Virus record (IMG/VR): IMGVR_UViG_3300045256_000273
Location: 1-57,658 of that record
DNA: 57,658 bases
Direction: 5' to 3' (one strand)
Origin: a virus
A program made the translations under genes and the position numbers. Numbering within the stretch: the first letter of the stretch is position 1; each line of letters begins with the position of its first letter. The notes beneath the pieces were generated by a model that was not told the origin of the DNA, did no database searches, and saw only the letters and a program-made list of their open reading frames with translations. This document shows positions 6,532-14,081 of the stretch, piece after piece.

Positions 6532-8625
6532 TTAGGAAGCAACTAACATGTCGGGTTTTATGTCGAGAAGATAGACCTGGGTACGGTCCATGATGACCCT
6601 GACCTTGTAGCTCTCGAAGCCGAAATCGTGGCCGTTGCTGGCGAGGCAGCCCTGGTCGGCAATCAATTTCGTGAGCATCCTGACGCCGACGCTCGGGCGA
6701 GTGCCGTCCACCGCCATGTGATAGACGACCGAGTGCGCCACGTCGATCGCGAGCAGATAGCGGTCCTTTTCCTCGTCGATATAGAGGCTGCACGGCCCTT
6801 GCGGGGTGTAGGTGCCAGTCTTATCGGTCGCCCAGCCCCAAACGCCAGTCGCCGGCTTTGTGCCGTGGAGGGTGCGGGCGTGCGTCCGACCGGCGAGAAG
6901 CGCTTGCGCGTACAGGTCGAAGAAGCGCGAAACGGGATTTTGGTTCGCGCGCGCCTCTTTTCCCTGCTTCTTCGCCTTCTCGAAGAAAAGCGCGTCGCAA
7001 TCCGGGATTTTGATGCCCGAGAACTCTTGCCAGACTTCGAGGGTCGCCTGAAGCTCGGCTAGCGCCAGCGCCGTCCGCGGATGAGCATTGAAACCGCGCG
7101 CGACCTCGGCCGCCTGTCGCGCGATGCGCTTACGGATTTCCGTAAGCCTCGGAGCGAGCCATTTGATCCAACCGGCCATCGCGGCGCTCAAAACGCCCGT
7201 CTCGCCCGCCTGATGCAGCGCAATGAGCCGATCCAGGTCTAGGTCGCCGCGCGCGACCTCCAAGACGACCATGCGCGCCTCGAGGCTGCTGCCCCAGACA
7301 AATTCTTCCGCAGTCGCGAGGATCATGCCGCGCGGAGCCCGCGTCGGCTTTTCGTTCGCGTCGGCCGCCAGTCGTCCGCGACCCTGCCGATTACCTTGGG
7401 CGCGGAAAAGCCGCTCCGCCGCTTGTTGGAGACTCTTGTCGAGCCCGTGCGTAGCTGGCCGGAAATCGTCGATCACTAGCAGGGCATCCTTGGCGCGAAA
7501 GGCGAGATTTTCGTTGAAATTGACTGTGGACGCCCAGTTGCCGGGCAACCGCTCGCGGTCAAATCCGGCGCCAAAATGCCGCTGCGCGACAGCCGCAAGA
7601 CTGGATTTGTAGGTGCCGGTTTCGCCGACCAAAAAAACGGAAAAATCGGCTTCGGCGAGCGCGGCCCGCCAAATGGCGGCGAAAAGCGCGACCAGCTCGG
7701 CGCGCGCGCGTCCGGCCTCGAGCAGGCCCGCCGACGTACGCAGGCATTCGCGGAGCTCCGCCCCTTCCGGCGGCACCGGCAACCGAAAATCCGACAGGCT
7801 CGGCGGAAGTTCGGCTTGGATGTCGCCGCGCAGACCGTCCGCCGCGATCCCGCCGCCGCCGTGAAGGTACACCCAGTCGCCGTCGATTTCGCGCCATCCA
7901 GTATGAGTGTAGATGGTCCGTTCGAGCATCTGGCCGGACAATCGCTCGATTGCCTCGCGGAGCCGGTCGCGAATGCCCATGCCGGCCGAAATCACAGCGC
8001 CGCCGCGCAGCCTCGCGACCCAGTTCATCGCCGGAAACTGCGCAGCCGGGATCTCGACGGTCTGCGGCGACTTCCCGTCCACCTGAACGCGGAGCGTCAG
8101 AATGCGCTCCTGGCTCAAGCCGTCGTCTTTCAGGACATCCTCGATGATGCGCGCGTTGAAATTCGCCAATACCTCCTCGACGAAGACCTCGGTACGGCCC
8201 GACTTGATGGCCTTGCGGAAAATGGTTGAGCCGTCCTTGTGGATTTCGTACGGCCCCGCGACCGTCGGTGGGGTTTCGACCGTGCGCGCAGCTTCCTTTA
8301 GCAGCGCATCGAATTTCTCGCGGAAACCGGGCGGATCGTCGAGGTAGAGCGCCGAGGGATCCTTAAATCCGCTCGGTCCCATGAACAGCGTTTCGATGCG
8401 GCCGGCAAACCCGATTTCGCGAAGGCGCGCGGAGAGCGCGGCGGGAAACTTCTGGCCGGCGACGTCGGGCTCGCTGACGATAACGATGCGGTCAAAGCCC
8501 GCGACGTGCTCCGCCGCGAGGCATTTGACGTTGGATGAGCCGGGAATGCCGAGCGCGGGATATCCGTGATGCCAGAGCGTCCAGCAATCGGATTCGCCTT
8601 CAACTAGGATCAGATACGCCGCCAT
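6532..8625 (-). CDS. Primase-helicase, TOPRIM plus DUF927 ATPase
   Basis: 697 residues. An N-terminal TOPRIM domain has VEGESD at 8-13 and the acidic pair in VSEPDVAG near 50-56. The C-terminal half is a DUF927-type helicase ATPase with Walker A GETGTYKS (334-341) and Walker B LLVIDDF (382-388). It would synthesise primers and unwind DNA at the phage fork. ATG 8625 is preferred over the longer frame from 8718, whose extra residues are random Arg-rich sequence read over the upstream gene. GGAGG lies 4 nt upstream. The zinc-finger half normally fused in front is a separate gene at 9136-9636. Confidence 0.8.
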   Translation of the reverse strand: MAAYLILVEGESDCWTLWHHGYPALGIPGSSNVKCLAAEHVAGFDRIVIVSEPDVAGQKFPAALSARLREIGFAGRIETLFMGPSGFKDPSALYLDDPPGFREKFDALLKEAARTVETPPTVAGPYEIHKDGSTIFRKAIKSGRTEVFVEEVLANFNARIIEDVLKDDGLSQERILTLRVQVDGKSPQTVEIPAAQFPAMNWVARLRGGAVISAGMGIRDRLREAIERLSGQMLERTIYTHTGWREIDGDWVYLHGGGGIAADGLRGDIQAELPPSLSDFRLPVPPEGAELRECLRTSAGLLEAGRARAELVALFAAIWRAALAEADFSVFLVGETGTYKSSLAAVAQRHFGAGFDRERLPGNWASTVNFNENLAFRAKDALLVIDDFRPATHGLDKSLQQAAERLFRAQGNRQGRGRLAADANEKPTRAPRGMILATAEEFVWGSSLEARMVVLEVARGDLDLDRLIALHQAGETGVLSAAMAGWIKWLAPRLTEIRKRIARQAAEVARGFNAHPRTALALAELQATLEVWQEFSGIKIPDCDALFFEKAKKQGKEARANQNPVSRFFDLYAQALLAGRTHARTLHGTKPATGVWGWATDKTGTYTPQGPCSLYIDEEKDRYLLAIDVAHSVVYHMAVDGTRPSVGVRMLTKLIADQGCLASNGHDFGFESYKVRVIMDRTQVYLLDIKPDMLVAS
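7129..7146. promoter_or_regulatory. 18-bp operator-like site within primase-helicase gene
   Basis: CTTACGGATTTCCGTAAG is nearly a perfect palindrome (17 of 18 positions in pairs) and contains both consensus half-sites. Its place inside a coding region resembles a stoperator rather than a promoter operator. Confidence 0.55.
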
Positions 8626-9145
8626 GCAACCTCCGCAGCCCCTCCGCCAACTCGACGCACGCCGCCATCCGAAGATACCGCGCGCGAACCGCCTCTGCGT
8701 CCAGCCCGGCCGCCGCACAAGCCAATTCGAACGGCACCGGCGCGGGGTCGCCCATCACCCAGCTGATCAACGACTTCCGCTCAGCAACACGCTTCGGCGG
8801 TTTTCTGCGATAGTCCCACCACGCGAGCTCCAAGACTGCCGCAAACAATTGGCTCTCAGGGCTACTCGTCGGCTCACGGCGCGGGAGCTGGCATGGCAGG
8901 ACGAACTCGCTGAATAGCCCGTCGCCATAAAGAATGTCGGTCGCCGTCGCGGTCAAGCCTTGATTTTTACCGTGATTCGTAAATCCGACACGCGGAGCCC
9001 CCGCATCAACGCGCACCCGCTTTCCGGCCGCCTCGCGCTCCGCATATTGCCTTACCCGCTTGGCGTGCATCCATTCGCGATTGTATTTGCGCAACCGCTC
9101 GCGGTTTTTCTCAAGCCACGCCCGCCTTGCTTCGCTTATCGCCAT
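8600..9145 (-). CDS. Hypothetical protein inserted between the two primase halves
   Basis: 181 residues from ATG 9145 (GGAG 9 nt upstream), overlapping the zinc-half gene by 10 nt and the TOPRIM-helicase gene by 26 nt. The N-terminus (WLEKNRERLRKYNREW) is a basic helix like that preceding HNH domains in phage endonucleases, but no HNH or other nuclease motif is present. The C-terminal part (FELACAAAGLDAEAVRARYL) recalls a small helical domain common in phage replication regions. Function unknown. Its position suggests an insertion that split an ancestral primase. Confidence 0.55.
   Translation of the reverse strand: MAISEARRAWLEKNRERLRKYNREWMHAKRVRQYAEREAAGKRVRVDAGAPRVGFTNHGKNQGLTATATDILYGDGLFSEFVLPCQLPRREPTSSPESQLFAAVLELAWWDYRRKPPKRVAERKSLISWVMGDPAPVPFELACAAAGLDAEAVRARYLRMAACVELAEGLRRLHGGVSDPS
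8966..8983. promoter_or_regulatory. 18-bp operator-like site
   Basis: TTTACCGTGATTCGTAAA has exact TTTAC/GTAAA arms around 8 bp. It lies inside the gene between the primase halves. Confidence 0.5.
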
Positions 9146-9636
9146 TCTCGCAGTCTCCACAGTCCGTAGGGAACAACCGGCACGCCCGCTGGCCCGGTCC
9201 ACGACCATCCGTCCTTGCCGAGCGATGCCCGCTTGCGCAGTCTCGCATGCTGGCTGCCGTCCTCCAGGACGTACGCGATGGCGACGCCTGAGCCGTCAGG
9301 CAGGTCGTCGACGCCCTGTTCGCGTAGCCAGTCCTCGGGCAATCCCTTCGCGATCGCCAAGTCCGCCAGCGTCAACGGTTTCGGCGGCTCCGGCTCGCGG
9401 CGCTTGCGCGCAGGCTTCGCCTCGCGCGGCGGAAACAGGTCTTTGACCTCGATGCCGACCGCAGAACAGATCGCCTCGACCGAACAACCCGCGAAACATT
9501 TAAGTACGATGCCCTTAGCGCCCTGCGCGACCGACAAGGAATTGTCGTGGTCTTCGTGTGCGGGACAGCGCGCCGTGCGCTTGTCGTCGCTGCCGCGGAC
9601 GTTGGCGAGGCGCGCGAGAAAGTCTGAAAAGGTCAC
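9136..9636 (-). CDS. CHC2 zinc-finger half of a split primase
   Basis: 166 residues from GTG 9636, which overlaps the stop of the upstream gene as GTGA. The CHC2-type zinc site is visible: CPAH at 24-27 and CFAGC at 47-51, followed by a helix typical of primase template-recognition domains. The C-terminus ends with PYGLWRLREWR, the point where one-piece primases run on into TOPRIM. Longer frames upstream only read antisense repeats of the neighbouring gene and are rejected. Expected to act with the 6532-8625 product. Confidence 0.75.
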   Translation of the reverse strand: MTFSDFLARLANVRGSDDKRTARCPAHEDHDNSLSVAQGAKGIVLKCFAGCSVEAICSAVGIEVKDLFPPREAKPARKRREPEPPKPLTLADLAIAKGLPEDWLREQGVDDLPDGSGVAIAYVLEDGSQHARLRKRASLGKDGWSWTGPAGVPVVPYGLWRLREWR

Positions 9637-10319
9637 TTGAAAACCCCGCCAAACATCTCGTCGAAGTGTTCGCGCTGCCATTTTGTCTCGCCGTCCCACG
9701 CGGCGGCACGCGCGGCGGCACGCGCGGCGTCCCACGCGACGGCCCACGCGGCGGCCCACGCGGCGTCCCACGCGACGGCCCACGCGGCGGCCCGCGCGGC
9801 GTCCCACGCGGCGGCACGCGCGGCGGCACGCGCGGCGGCACGCGCGGCGTCCCACGCGGCGGCACGCGCGGCGTCCCACGCGGCGGCACGCGCGGCGTCC
9901 AGCACGTTCTCAGTAATCCGACCACGCGCGAAATCGCGCGCTGCCTCGACAGCTTTGCGCGGACGATCATCGCCTGGATATTTGCTCTCGTAGATGTGCA
10001 GCACCCGCTCAGCGCAATCCGCCGCGAACAGCCTCAATTCGCGCTCGACGTTCACGGCCTTAATAACGGTCAGCGACGCCGACACCCATTTGTCATTTTG
10101 CGTCTGGACCGCCTCGCCAGTCTCGACCAGACACGCTACCGGCCCCGGCGCGTATTGCAGCGCGTCCCATAGGGTCGGGCTGGCGTGGTAGCCGTACTCG
10201 CAAAGCTTGATATCGGCTTGTCGCCCCGCTGGTATCTTTCGCTCTACACCAATCTGCCAGGGCGGTTCATCACCCGCGCCGGAGCGCATGTCAGCCTGCA
10301 AAAACTTGTAACCCCTCAT
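9633..10319 (-). CDS. DUF7666-like phage protein with Trp/Ala repeat tail
   Basis: 228 residues from ATG 10319 (GAGAGGAAGCA upstream). Residues 1-140 resemble the phage/prophage protein type beginning MRGYKFL with a conserved YGYHAS-P-TLWDALQY region. Residues about 142-215 are a low-complexity helix of eight-residue units WDAARAAA with variants. The stop and the next GTG overlap. Function unknown; this tail type is common in phage genomes. Recognition of the family is from memory of its motifs. Confidence 0.6.
   Translation of the reverse strand: MRGYKFLQADMRSGAGDEPPWQIGVERKIPAGRQADIKLCEYGYHASPTLWDALQYAPGPVACLVETGEAVQTQNDKWVSASLTVIKAVNVERELRLFAADCAERVLHIYESKYPGDDRPRKAVEAARDFARGRITENVLDAARAAAWDAARAAAWDAARAAARAAARAAAWDAARAAAWAVAWDAAWAAAWAVAWDAARAAARAAAWDGETKWQREHFDEMFGGVFK
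9690..9903. repeat. Coding tandem repeats (24-bp units with 12-bp halves)
   Basis: Units alternate between GCGGCACGC-type and GCGTCCCACGC-type 12-mers and encode WDAA/RAAA. Unit order is irregular, as expected from slippage. All frames stay open here, which produces long spurious Arg- or Pro-rich readings on both strands. Confidence 0.85.
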
Positions 10320-10774
10320 TGCTTCCTCTCTTGCAGCGCATAGCGCGCCGCGTGCCACAGCAGCAGCTCAACCATTCTCGCGGCCCACGCCCTGTCCGGC
10401 GCCGACCACACCGGCAGTCCGTACTTCCACGTCCAGGCCAGCAACGGACTCATTATCTGTCGCGGCGTCAGCGTCGAATGCCGCGTGCCCGCCGCAATGT
10501 CACGCATCTCGCCCTCGACAACGAGCGCGCGCCAACGAATGCGCGAAAGTCGCTCAAGCTCGCGCTCGAACCGCTCGCGGCCCGCGCCGAGGCTCCCGAC
10601 GAGGTCCGCGACGCTCTTGCGCTCAATCGCGACGACATCGCGCAGGTCGAGGTTGCCCGCGCGCACGGAGTAGTCGCCGGTTTTGAGCGTGGCGCGCTCG
10701 CTGCGCAGCTCGCGAAAGCGCAGCGGAAGCTGCTCGCGCGAGTCGACGAGGATTGTGAGGTCAGCGGATTTCAA
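10316..10774 (-). CDS. ERCC4-domain nuclease
   Basis: 152 residues. The XPF/ERCC4 nuclease core is clear: LTILVDSREQ (GDxnERK-type Asp), TGDYSV, then VAIERKSVADL, the V/I-E-R-K-x3-D active site, with a following helix GRERFERELERL. Such proteins cut branched or flap DNA during repair and recombination. The start is TTG 10774, overlapping the RecD-like stop as TTGA; upstream codons belong to another frame. It overlaps the next gene by 4 nt (ATGA). Confidence 0.78.
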   Translation of the reverse strand: MKSADLTILVDSREQLPLRFRELRSERATLKTGDYSVRAGNLDLRDVVAIERKSVADLVGSLGAGRERFERELERLSRIRWRALVVEGEMRDIAAGTRHSTLTPRQIMSPLLAWTWKYGLPVWSAPDRAWAARMVELLLWHAARYALQERKQ

Positions 10775-12432
10775 TCTCGTTGTAGTAAGTTCGCAAGTCT
10801 CGTCCACCGCATCTGCGGCCTTACGCGCTGTATCATCGCCTGCATCGCGCCCTTGCTGCCGACCAGCACGCAGCCTTGTTTCGCCCGCGATATCGCGGTG
10901 TATAGCCACGCGCGGTCCGGCACCATCGCGCCCTGGCTCTCGTGAATCGGAATGACTACCCACTCCCATTCGCTGCCTTGCGCCTTGTGGACCGTCAGCG
11001 CCCAGCCGTGCGCGAGGTTGAGCGCGGCATCGGGTTTGTCCTCGGTGACTAATCGCTCCGGCGTATCGAATCGCACGACGAGATTGCGTCCGTCGCTGCG
11101 CACGACCGTGCCGATGTCACCGTTCATCACGTCAAGGTCGTAGTTGTTCGAGAGCTGAATCACGCGGTCGCCGGGCGCAAATGCCTGTGCGCTCTCCGTG
11201 TTGTTCCGAATGCGCAGTTGCGCGTTGAGATGCTTTGCGCTCAACAGCCCCCGCTCGCGCAATGCCGTGAGCACGACGATGTCGCGGTTGGGGTCCGCCC
11301 CGTACTTCGCGGGCAGCCGTTCGGCCGCAAGCGACACCACGAGGTCCGCAATGCGCATCTCGCTGCCGTCGTTGCCCGGCACTTCCATGAAGAAGAAATC
11401 CTTCGCGGCGGCGTTCGCGATGACTGGCGTGAGTCCCGCTTTTATCTGTGCGCAATTTTTCGCGATGAGTAGGTCCGGGTCGTGCCGCTTGAGCTGCGTC
11501 AGCTCGACGTTCGGCACTGCGCCGTTCTTCGTCAGGTCCGCGAGCACTCGCCCCGGCCCGACGCTCGGCAACTGGTAGATGTCGCCTACAAGAACGAGTC
11601 GGCAATCATCCGCAAGCGCCTCCAGCAAAGCGTTGAACAGCCAGATATCGAGCATCGAGGCTTCATCACACACAACGATGCCGCAGCTGAGGCGATTACT
11701 TGCGTTGCGTCGGAATCTGAATTTGCCAGTGCGCGAATCAATTCCAGCCTCAAGGAGGCGATGCACGGTTCGCGCGGGCTGTCCGGTTGCTTCTTCGAGT
11801 CGCTTTGCGGCTTTACCAGTCGGAGCACAGTACGCGATTTGGACATTGGGATTGGACTCCGCTAACGAGCGCACAAGCGTAGTCTTTCCGGTGCCGGGCG
11901 AGCCCAGCAGACAGAAGATGTTGGCGTGCTGGATGGCCGTAAGCGCCGCCACCTGGTCCTCGGCCAGGCCATTGCACAATATCGGTAAATCGCGCGGCGC
12001 TGGACGCGAAAGCATTGCCTTGACAAGAACCGCGGCGCGCTCCTCGGCGTGCAGCGTTTTCGTGCGCGACATCAAGCCATCGCGCTCAGTCACTCGCTCG
12101 TCGAACTCGCACCCACGCAACGCCTCGCCCAGCGCCTCGGTGACGCGCACGCCGAACTCCGCGACGGGAAGCGCGGTATGTCCGTCCTGCTCGGCTTCTG
12201 CGAGGACGTACACTGCGGCGGCAGCTTGGCGCACCGGCGAGCGCCGGTCCATCCCAAAGTGCAGCGCGGCGGCGTCCGCAAGCTTAAACCCGATTCCGGG
12301 AAGCTCCGCGAGCCGGTAAGGATCGTCGCGAAGGACGGACGGAAGCTCGCGCCCGAAACGGACCTCCGCGCGACGCGAGAGAGTTGCACCCCAGCCGGGA
12401 ACGTTCGCTAGCGGCTGAGCCAGAGCTGCCAT
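10771..12432 (-). CDS. RecD2-like SF1B helicase
   Basis: 553 residues. Helix-hairpin-helix segments at the N-terminus (NVPGWGATLS, LPGIGFKLAD) and SF1 motifs follow: Walker A GSPGTGKT at 177-184, PTGKAAKRL, Walker B CDEASMLD, motif III GDIYQLPSVGPGR, motif V VHKAQGSE, motif VI YTAISRAK. A 5'-3' helicase role in recombination or repair is expected. It lacks the long N-terminal region of chromosomal RecD2 (about 720 residues or more). It lies between nuclease and recombinase genes. A GTG four codons upstream is an alternative start. Confidence 0.82.
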   Translation of the reverse strand: MAALAQPLANVPGWGATLSRRAEVRFGRELPSVLRDDPYRLAELPGIGFKLADAAALHFGMDRRSPVRQAAAAVYVLAEAEQDGHTALPVAEFGVRVTEALGEALRGCEFDERVTERDGLMSRTKTLHAEERAAVLVKAMLSRPAPRDLPILCNGLAEDQVAALTAIQHANIFCLLGSPGTGKTTLVRSLAESNPNVQIAYCAPTGKAAKRLEEATGQPARTVHRLLEAGIDSRTGKFRFRRNASNRLSCGIVVCDEASMLDIWLFNALLEALADDCRLVLVGDIYQLPSVGPGRVLADLTKNGAVPNVELTQLKRHDPDLLIAKNCAQIKAGLTPVIANAAAKDFFFMEVPGNDGSEMRIADLVVSLAAERLPAKYGADPNRDIVVLTALRERGLLSAKHLNAQLRIRNNTESAQAFAPGDRVIQLSNNYDLDVMNGDIGTVVRSDGRNLVVRFDTPERLVTEDKPDAALNLAHGWALTVHKAQGSEWEWVVIPIHESQGAMVPDRAWLYTAISRAKQGCVLVGSKGAMQAMIQRVRPQMRWTRLANLLQRD

Positions 12433-12656
12433 AGCATCCCGCACACCATCATCGCGGCGACCAGGACCGTTGCGACGCTGACGCCCGGCGGCTGGTTGAT
12501 GTCTCCCCAGTCCGCGTCGTGCAAAGCGTCCGCCTCGCGTTCCCGACCCTCGCGCGCCACCCGCTCAAGCTGCCGATGAATCTCCGCGCGACGTTCCTGC
12601 GCTTCGCGTTCTGCCCGTGCCCGATGCTCCGAGAAGTCGATTACCAAAGCCCTCAT
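12408..12656 (-). CDS. Small coiled-coil membrane protein
   Basis: 82 residues. Residues 8-48 are a charged Arg/Glu coiled coil; residues about 58-80 are one hydrophobic span (VSVATVLVAAMMVCGMLWQL) near the C-terminus. Start overlaps the exonuclease stop (ATGA) and its end overlaps the helicase start. Function unknown. Confidence 0.6.
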   Translation of the reverse strand: MRALVIDFSEHRARAEREAQERRAEIHRQLERVAREGREREADALHDADWGDINQPPGVSVATVLVAAMMVCGMLWQLWLSR

Positions 12657-13309
12657 CCCACCCTCCTTTTCAGCACCTTGTCGTTCTCGTACGCCTCACG
12701 GAAAAGCAGAAATTGTCTGAATGCCAAATCTAAGATTTCCGGCCCGTAGTAGTGCTCGCTGAATGCGCCCGACTCCTTCGCGAACCGATAGAGCCTAAAG
12801 CCTTGCGCAGGCTGCCTTGGATGCGTCTCGTTCCAGAGTTGGCGATAGGCGGCGCCCTGGATCACGTGGTCGAGATAAACCGCGTTCGAGGTCTTCCAGT
12901 CGCCAACGTCGATTATCCCGTCGAATTCGACCATCGCGTCGGGCGTGCCGCCGAACTGGTATTCCTCGCTGACGAGCTGGACCTCCAGCGGCATGAAGAA
13001 TGCCTTGGTGCGGCGGACCTCACGCACGTAGTTCTCGAATCCGTTCCGCGCGGCATTCCGCATCTCGTCGGTGAACTCACGTGGGAACTCGGGCAGCGCA
13101 CGCCCGTGAAGGTCGGCTTCAACGCAGGCGTGAACATGCGTGCCGATGTCGGTCGCGGTGTCGTCGTAAAGCCGCACCGCGCCCTCTTTCCCGCGCTTGA
13201 ACGCCCAGAACAGCAGCGGCCCGGAGTCCTTGAAGCGCGAGATGATCGTGGTCGTCCCCGGCACCGGCGTGCCGTCCGCGAGCTTGTAGCCTTCTTTAGG
13301 GGTCGGCAT
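12653..13309 (-). CDS. PD-(D/E)XK exonuclease, RecB/Cas4-like
   Basis: 218 residues. GTHVHACVE (about 56-64) supplies the upstream His/Glu, GTPDA the first Asp (D124), and IIDVGDWKTS the D137-W-K139 core, followed by QGAAYRQLW (Q151), the RecB-family QxxxY signature. In phage recombination operons this acts as the 5'-3' exonuclease paired with a RecT/Bet annealase, which lies just upstream here. Start at ATG 13309 in TAATG with GAGGGCGG before it; longer frames read the zinc-ribbon gene. Confidence 0.82.
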   Translation of the reverse strand: MPTPKEGYKLADGTPVPGTTTIISRFKDSGPLLFWAFKRGKEGAVRLYDDTATDIGTHVHACVEADLHGRALPEFPREFTDEMRNAARNGFENYVREVRRTKAFFMPLEVQLVSEEYQFGGTPDAMVEFDGIIDVGDWKTSNAVYLDHVIQGAAYRQLWNETHPRQPAQGFRLYRFAKESGAFSEHYYGPEILDLAFRQFLLFREAYENDKVLKRRVG

Positions 13310-13485
13310 TAGCAACCGCCCTCGCAGAATGTCTCGTCGCACTCCGCGCATTGGAAGTGCGGATGGTTCCCGACGAGGTAAACAAAGAACTGGACGCCGC
13401 CGCATTCGCAGGTAAGAACTTTTGCGAGCGCTTCGTCGCCCGTCTCGCGTGAGGCAACCACAGCCTGTTGCCAAGTCGTAGGCAT
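13309..13485 (-). CDS. Small zinc-ribbon protein
   Basis: 58 residues with C-x-C-GG and C-x2-C ... C-x3-C (CECGG, CAECDETFCEGGC), a zinc ribbon. It begins in the TGATG overlap with the SSB-like stop and ends in a TAATG overlap with the exonuclease start. Likely an accessory DNA-binding protein; no specific family. Confidence 0.6.
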   Translation of the reverse strand: MPTTWQQAVVASRETGDEALAKVLTCECGGVQFFVYLVGNHPHFQCAECDETFCEGGC

Positions 13486-14081
13486 CAGAACGGCACCTTC
13501 TCGTCGTCGGCCTCGTCCGCGCCCACATCCGACCCCGACGCCGCCTGCCCGTTCTTGCGCGCCTGCCACGCCGCGAAGCTCTCGCGATACCGCTTCGCCT
13601 CTTGCGGACTCATCGGCTCGTATCCCGCGAACGCCACCCGCGCATCCGTTATCGGCTTCCCGTCCTTGCGCAGTTTCAGAGTGCCGTCCTTGTTCTTGCG
13701 CTGCTCGTGACGATCCACATCAACCCACCAATAGCTGCCGTCGAGTTCGTCCGGCTGGCAGTCGTGCGGCTCGTCGCCCTCGATGATGCCGGCGCGCGTG
13801 AAAATGATCTTGACGCGCTTCAACGCCTTCTCGCCGAACGACAGCGAATCCGTAATCCAACGACCCGCGAACTTGCCGTCAAGAATGGTCGCTTTGATGC
13901 CCCAGGATTCGTCTCCGGCGTTCGTGTGGCGAACAGCCGGCCGCCCTTCGGCGTCTTTGAGCGGATTGCCCTCGGCGTCGCGCTGGATGTTGTCCACCGC
14001 GAGAACGCACGGATACTTGCCGACCGGAAGCGGCTCGAAATTGTCGTTGTCGGCCACCTTGGAGAAATCAACGCGCGGCAT
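13485..14081 (-). CDS. SSB-like single-strand-DNA-binding protein (DUF669-like)
   Basis: 198 residues. The N-terminus (DFSKVADNDNFEPLPVGKY) and FAGRWITDSLSFGEKAL resemble the DUF669/phage SSB-like type. The C-terminus is acidic and ends DEADDEKVPF, closely like the SSB tip that recruits partner proteins. Position between recT and exonuclease genes agrees. Start at 14081 is favoured because AGGAG is 8 nt away; the ATG at 14087 would be only 2 nt from it. Confidence 0.65.
   Translation of the reverse strand: MPRVDFSKVADNDNFEPLPVGKYPCVLAVDNIQRDAEGNPLKDAEGRPAVRHTNAGDESWGIKATILDGKFAGRWITDSLSFGEKALKRVKIIFTRAGIIEGDEPHDCQPDELDGSYWWVDVDRHEQRKNKDGTLKLRKDGKPITDARVAFAGYEPMSPQEAKRYRESFAAWQARKNGQAASGSDVGADEADDEKVPF

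Noticed and set aside
9690-9903. Short regular repeats resembling a CRISPR array or iterons
   Set aside because: No unique spacers; 12/24-bp units stay in frame and encode the WDAARAAA tail of a 228-residue protein with a good ribosome site.
9558-10172. Long plus-strand Arg/Gly/Pro-rich frame opposite the repeat gene
   Set aside because: All frames are open across the repeats; composition is a by-product of the antisense repeat and there is no ribosome site.
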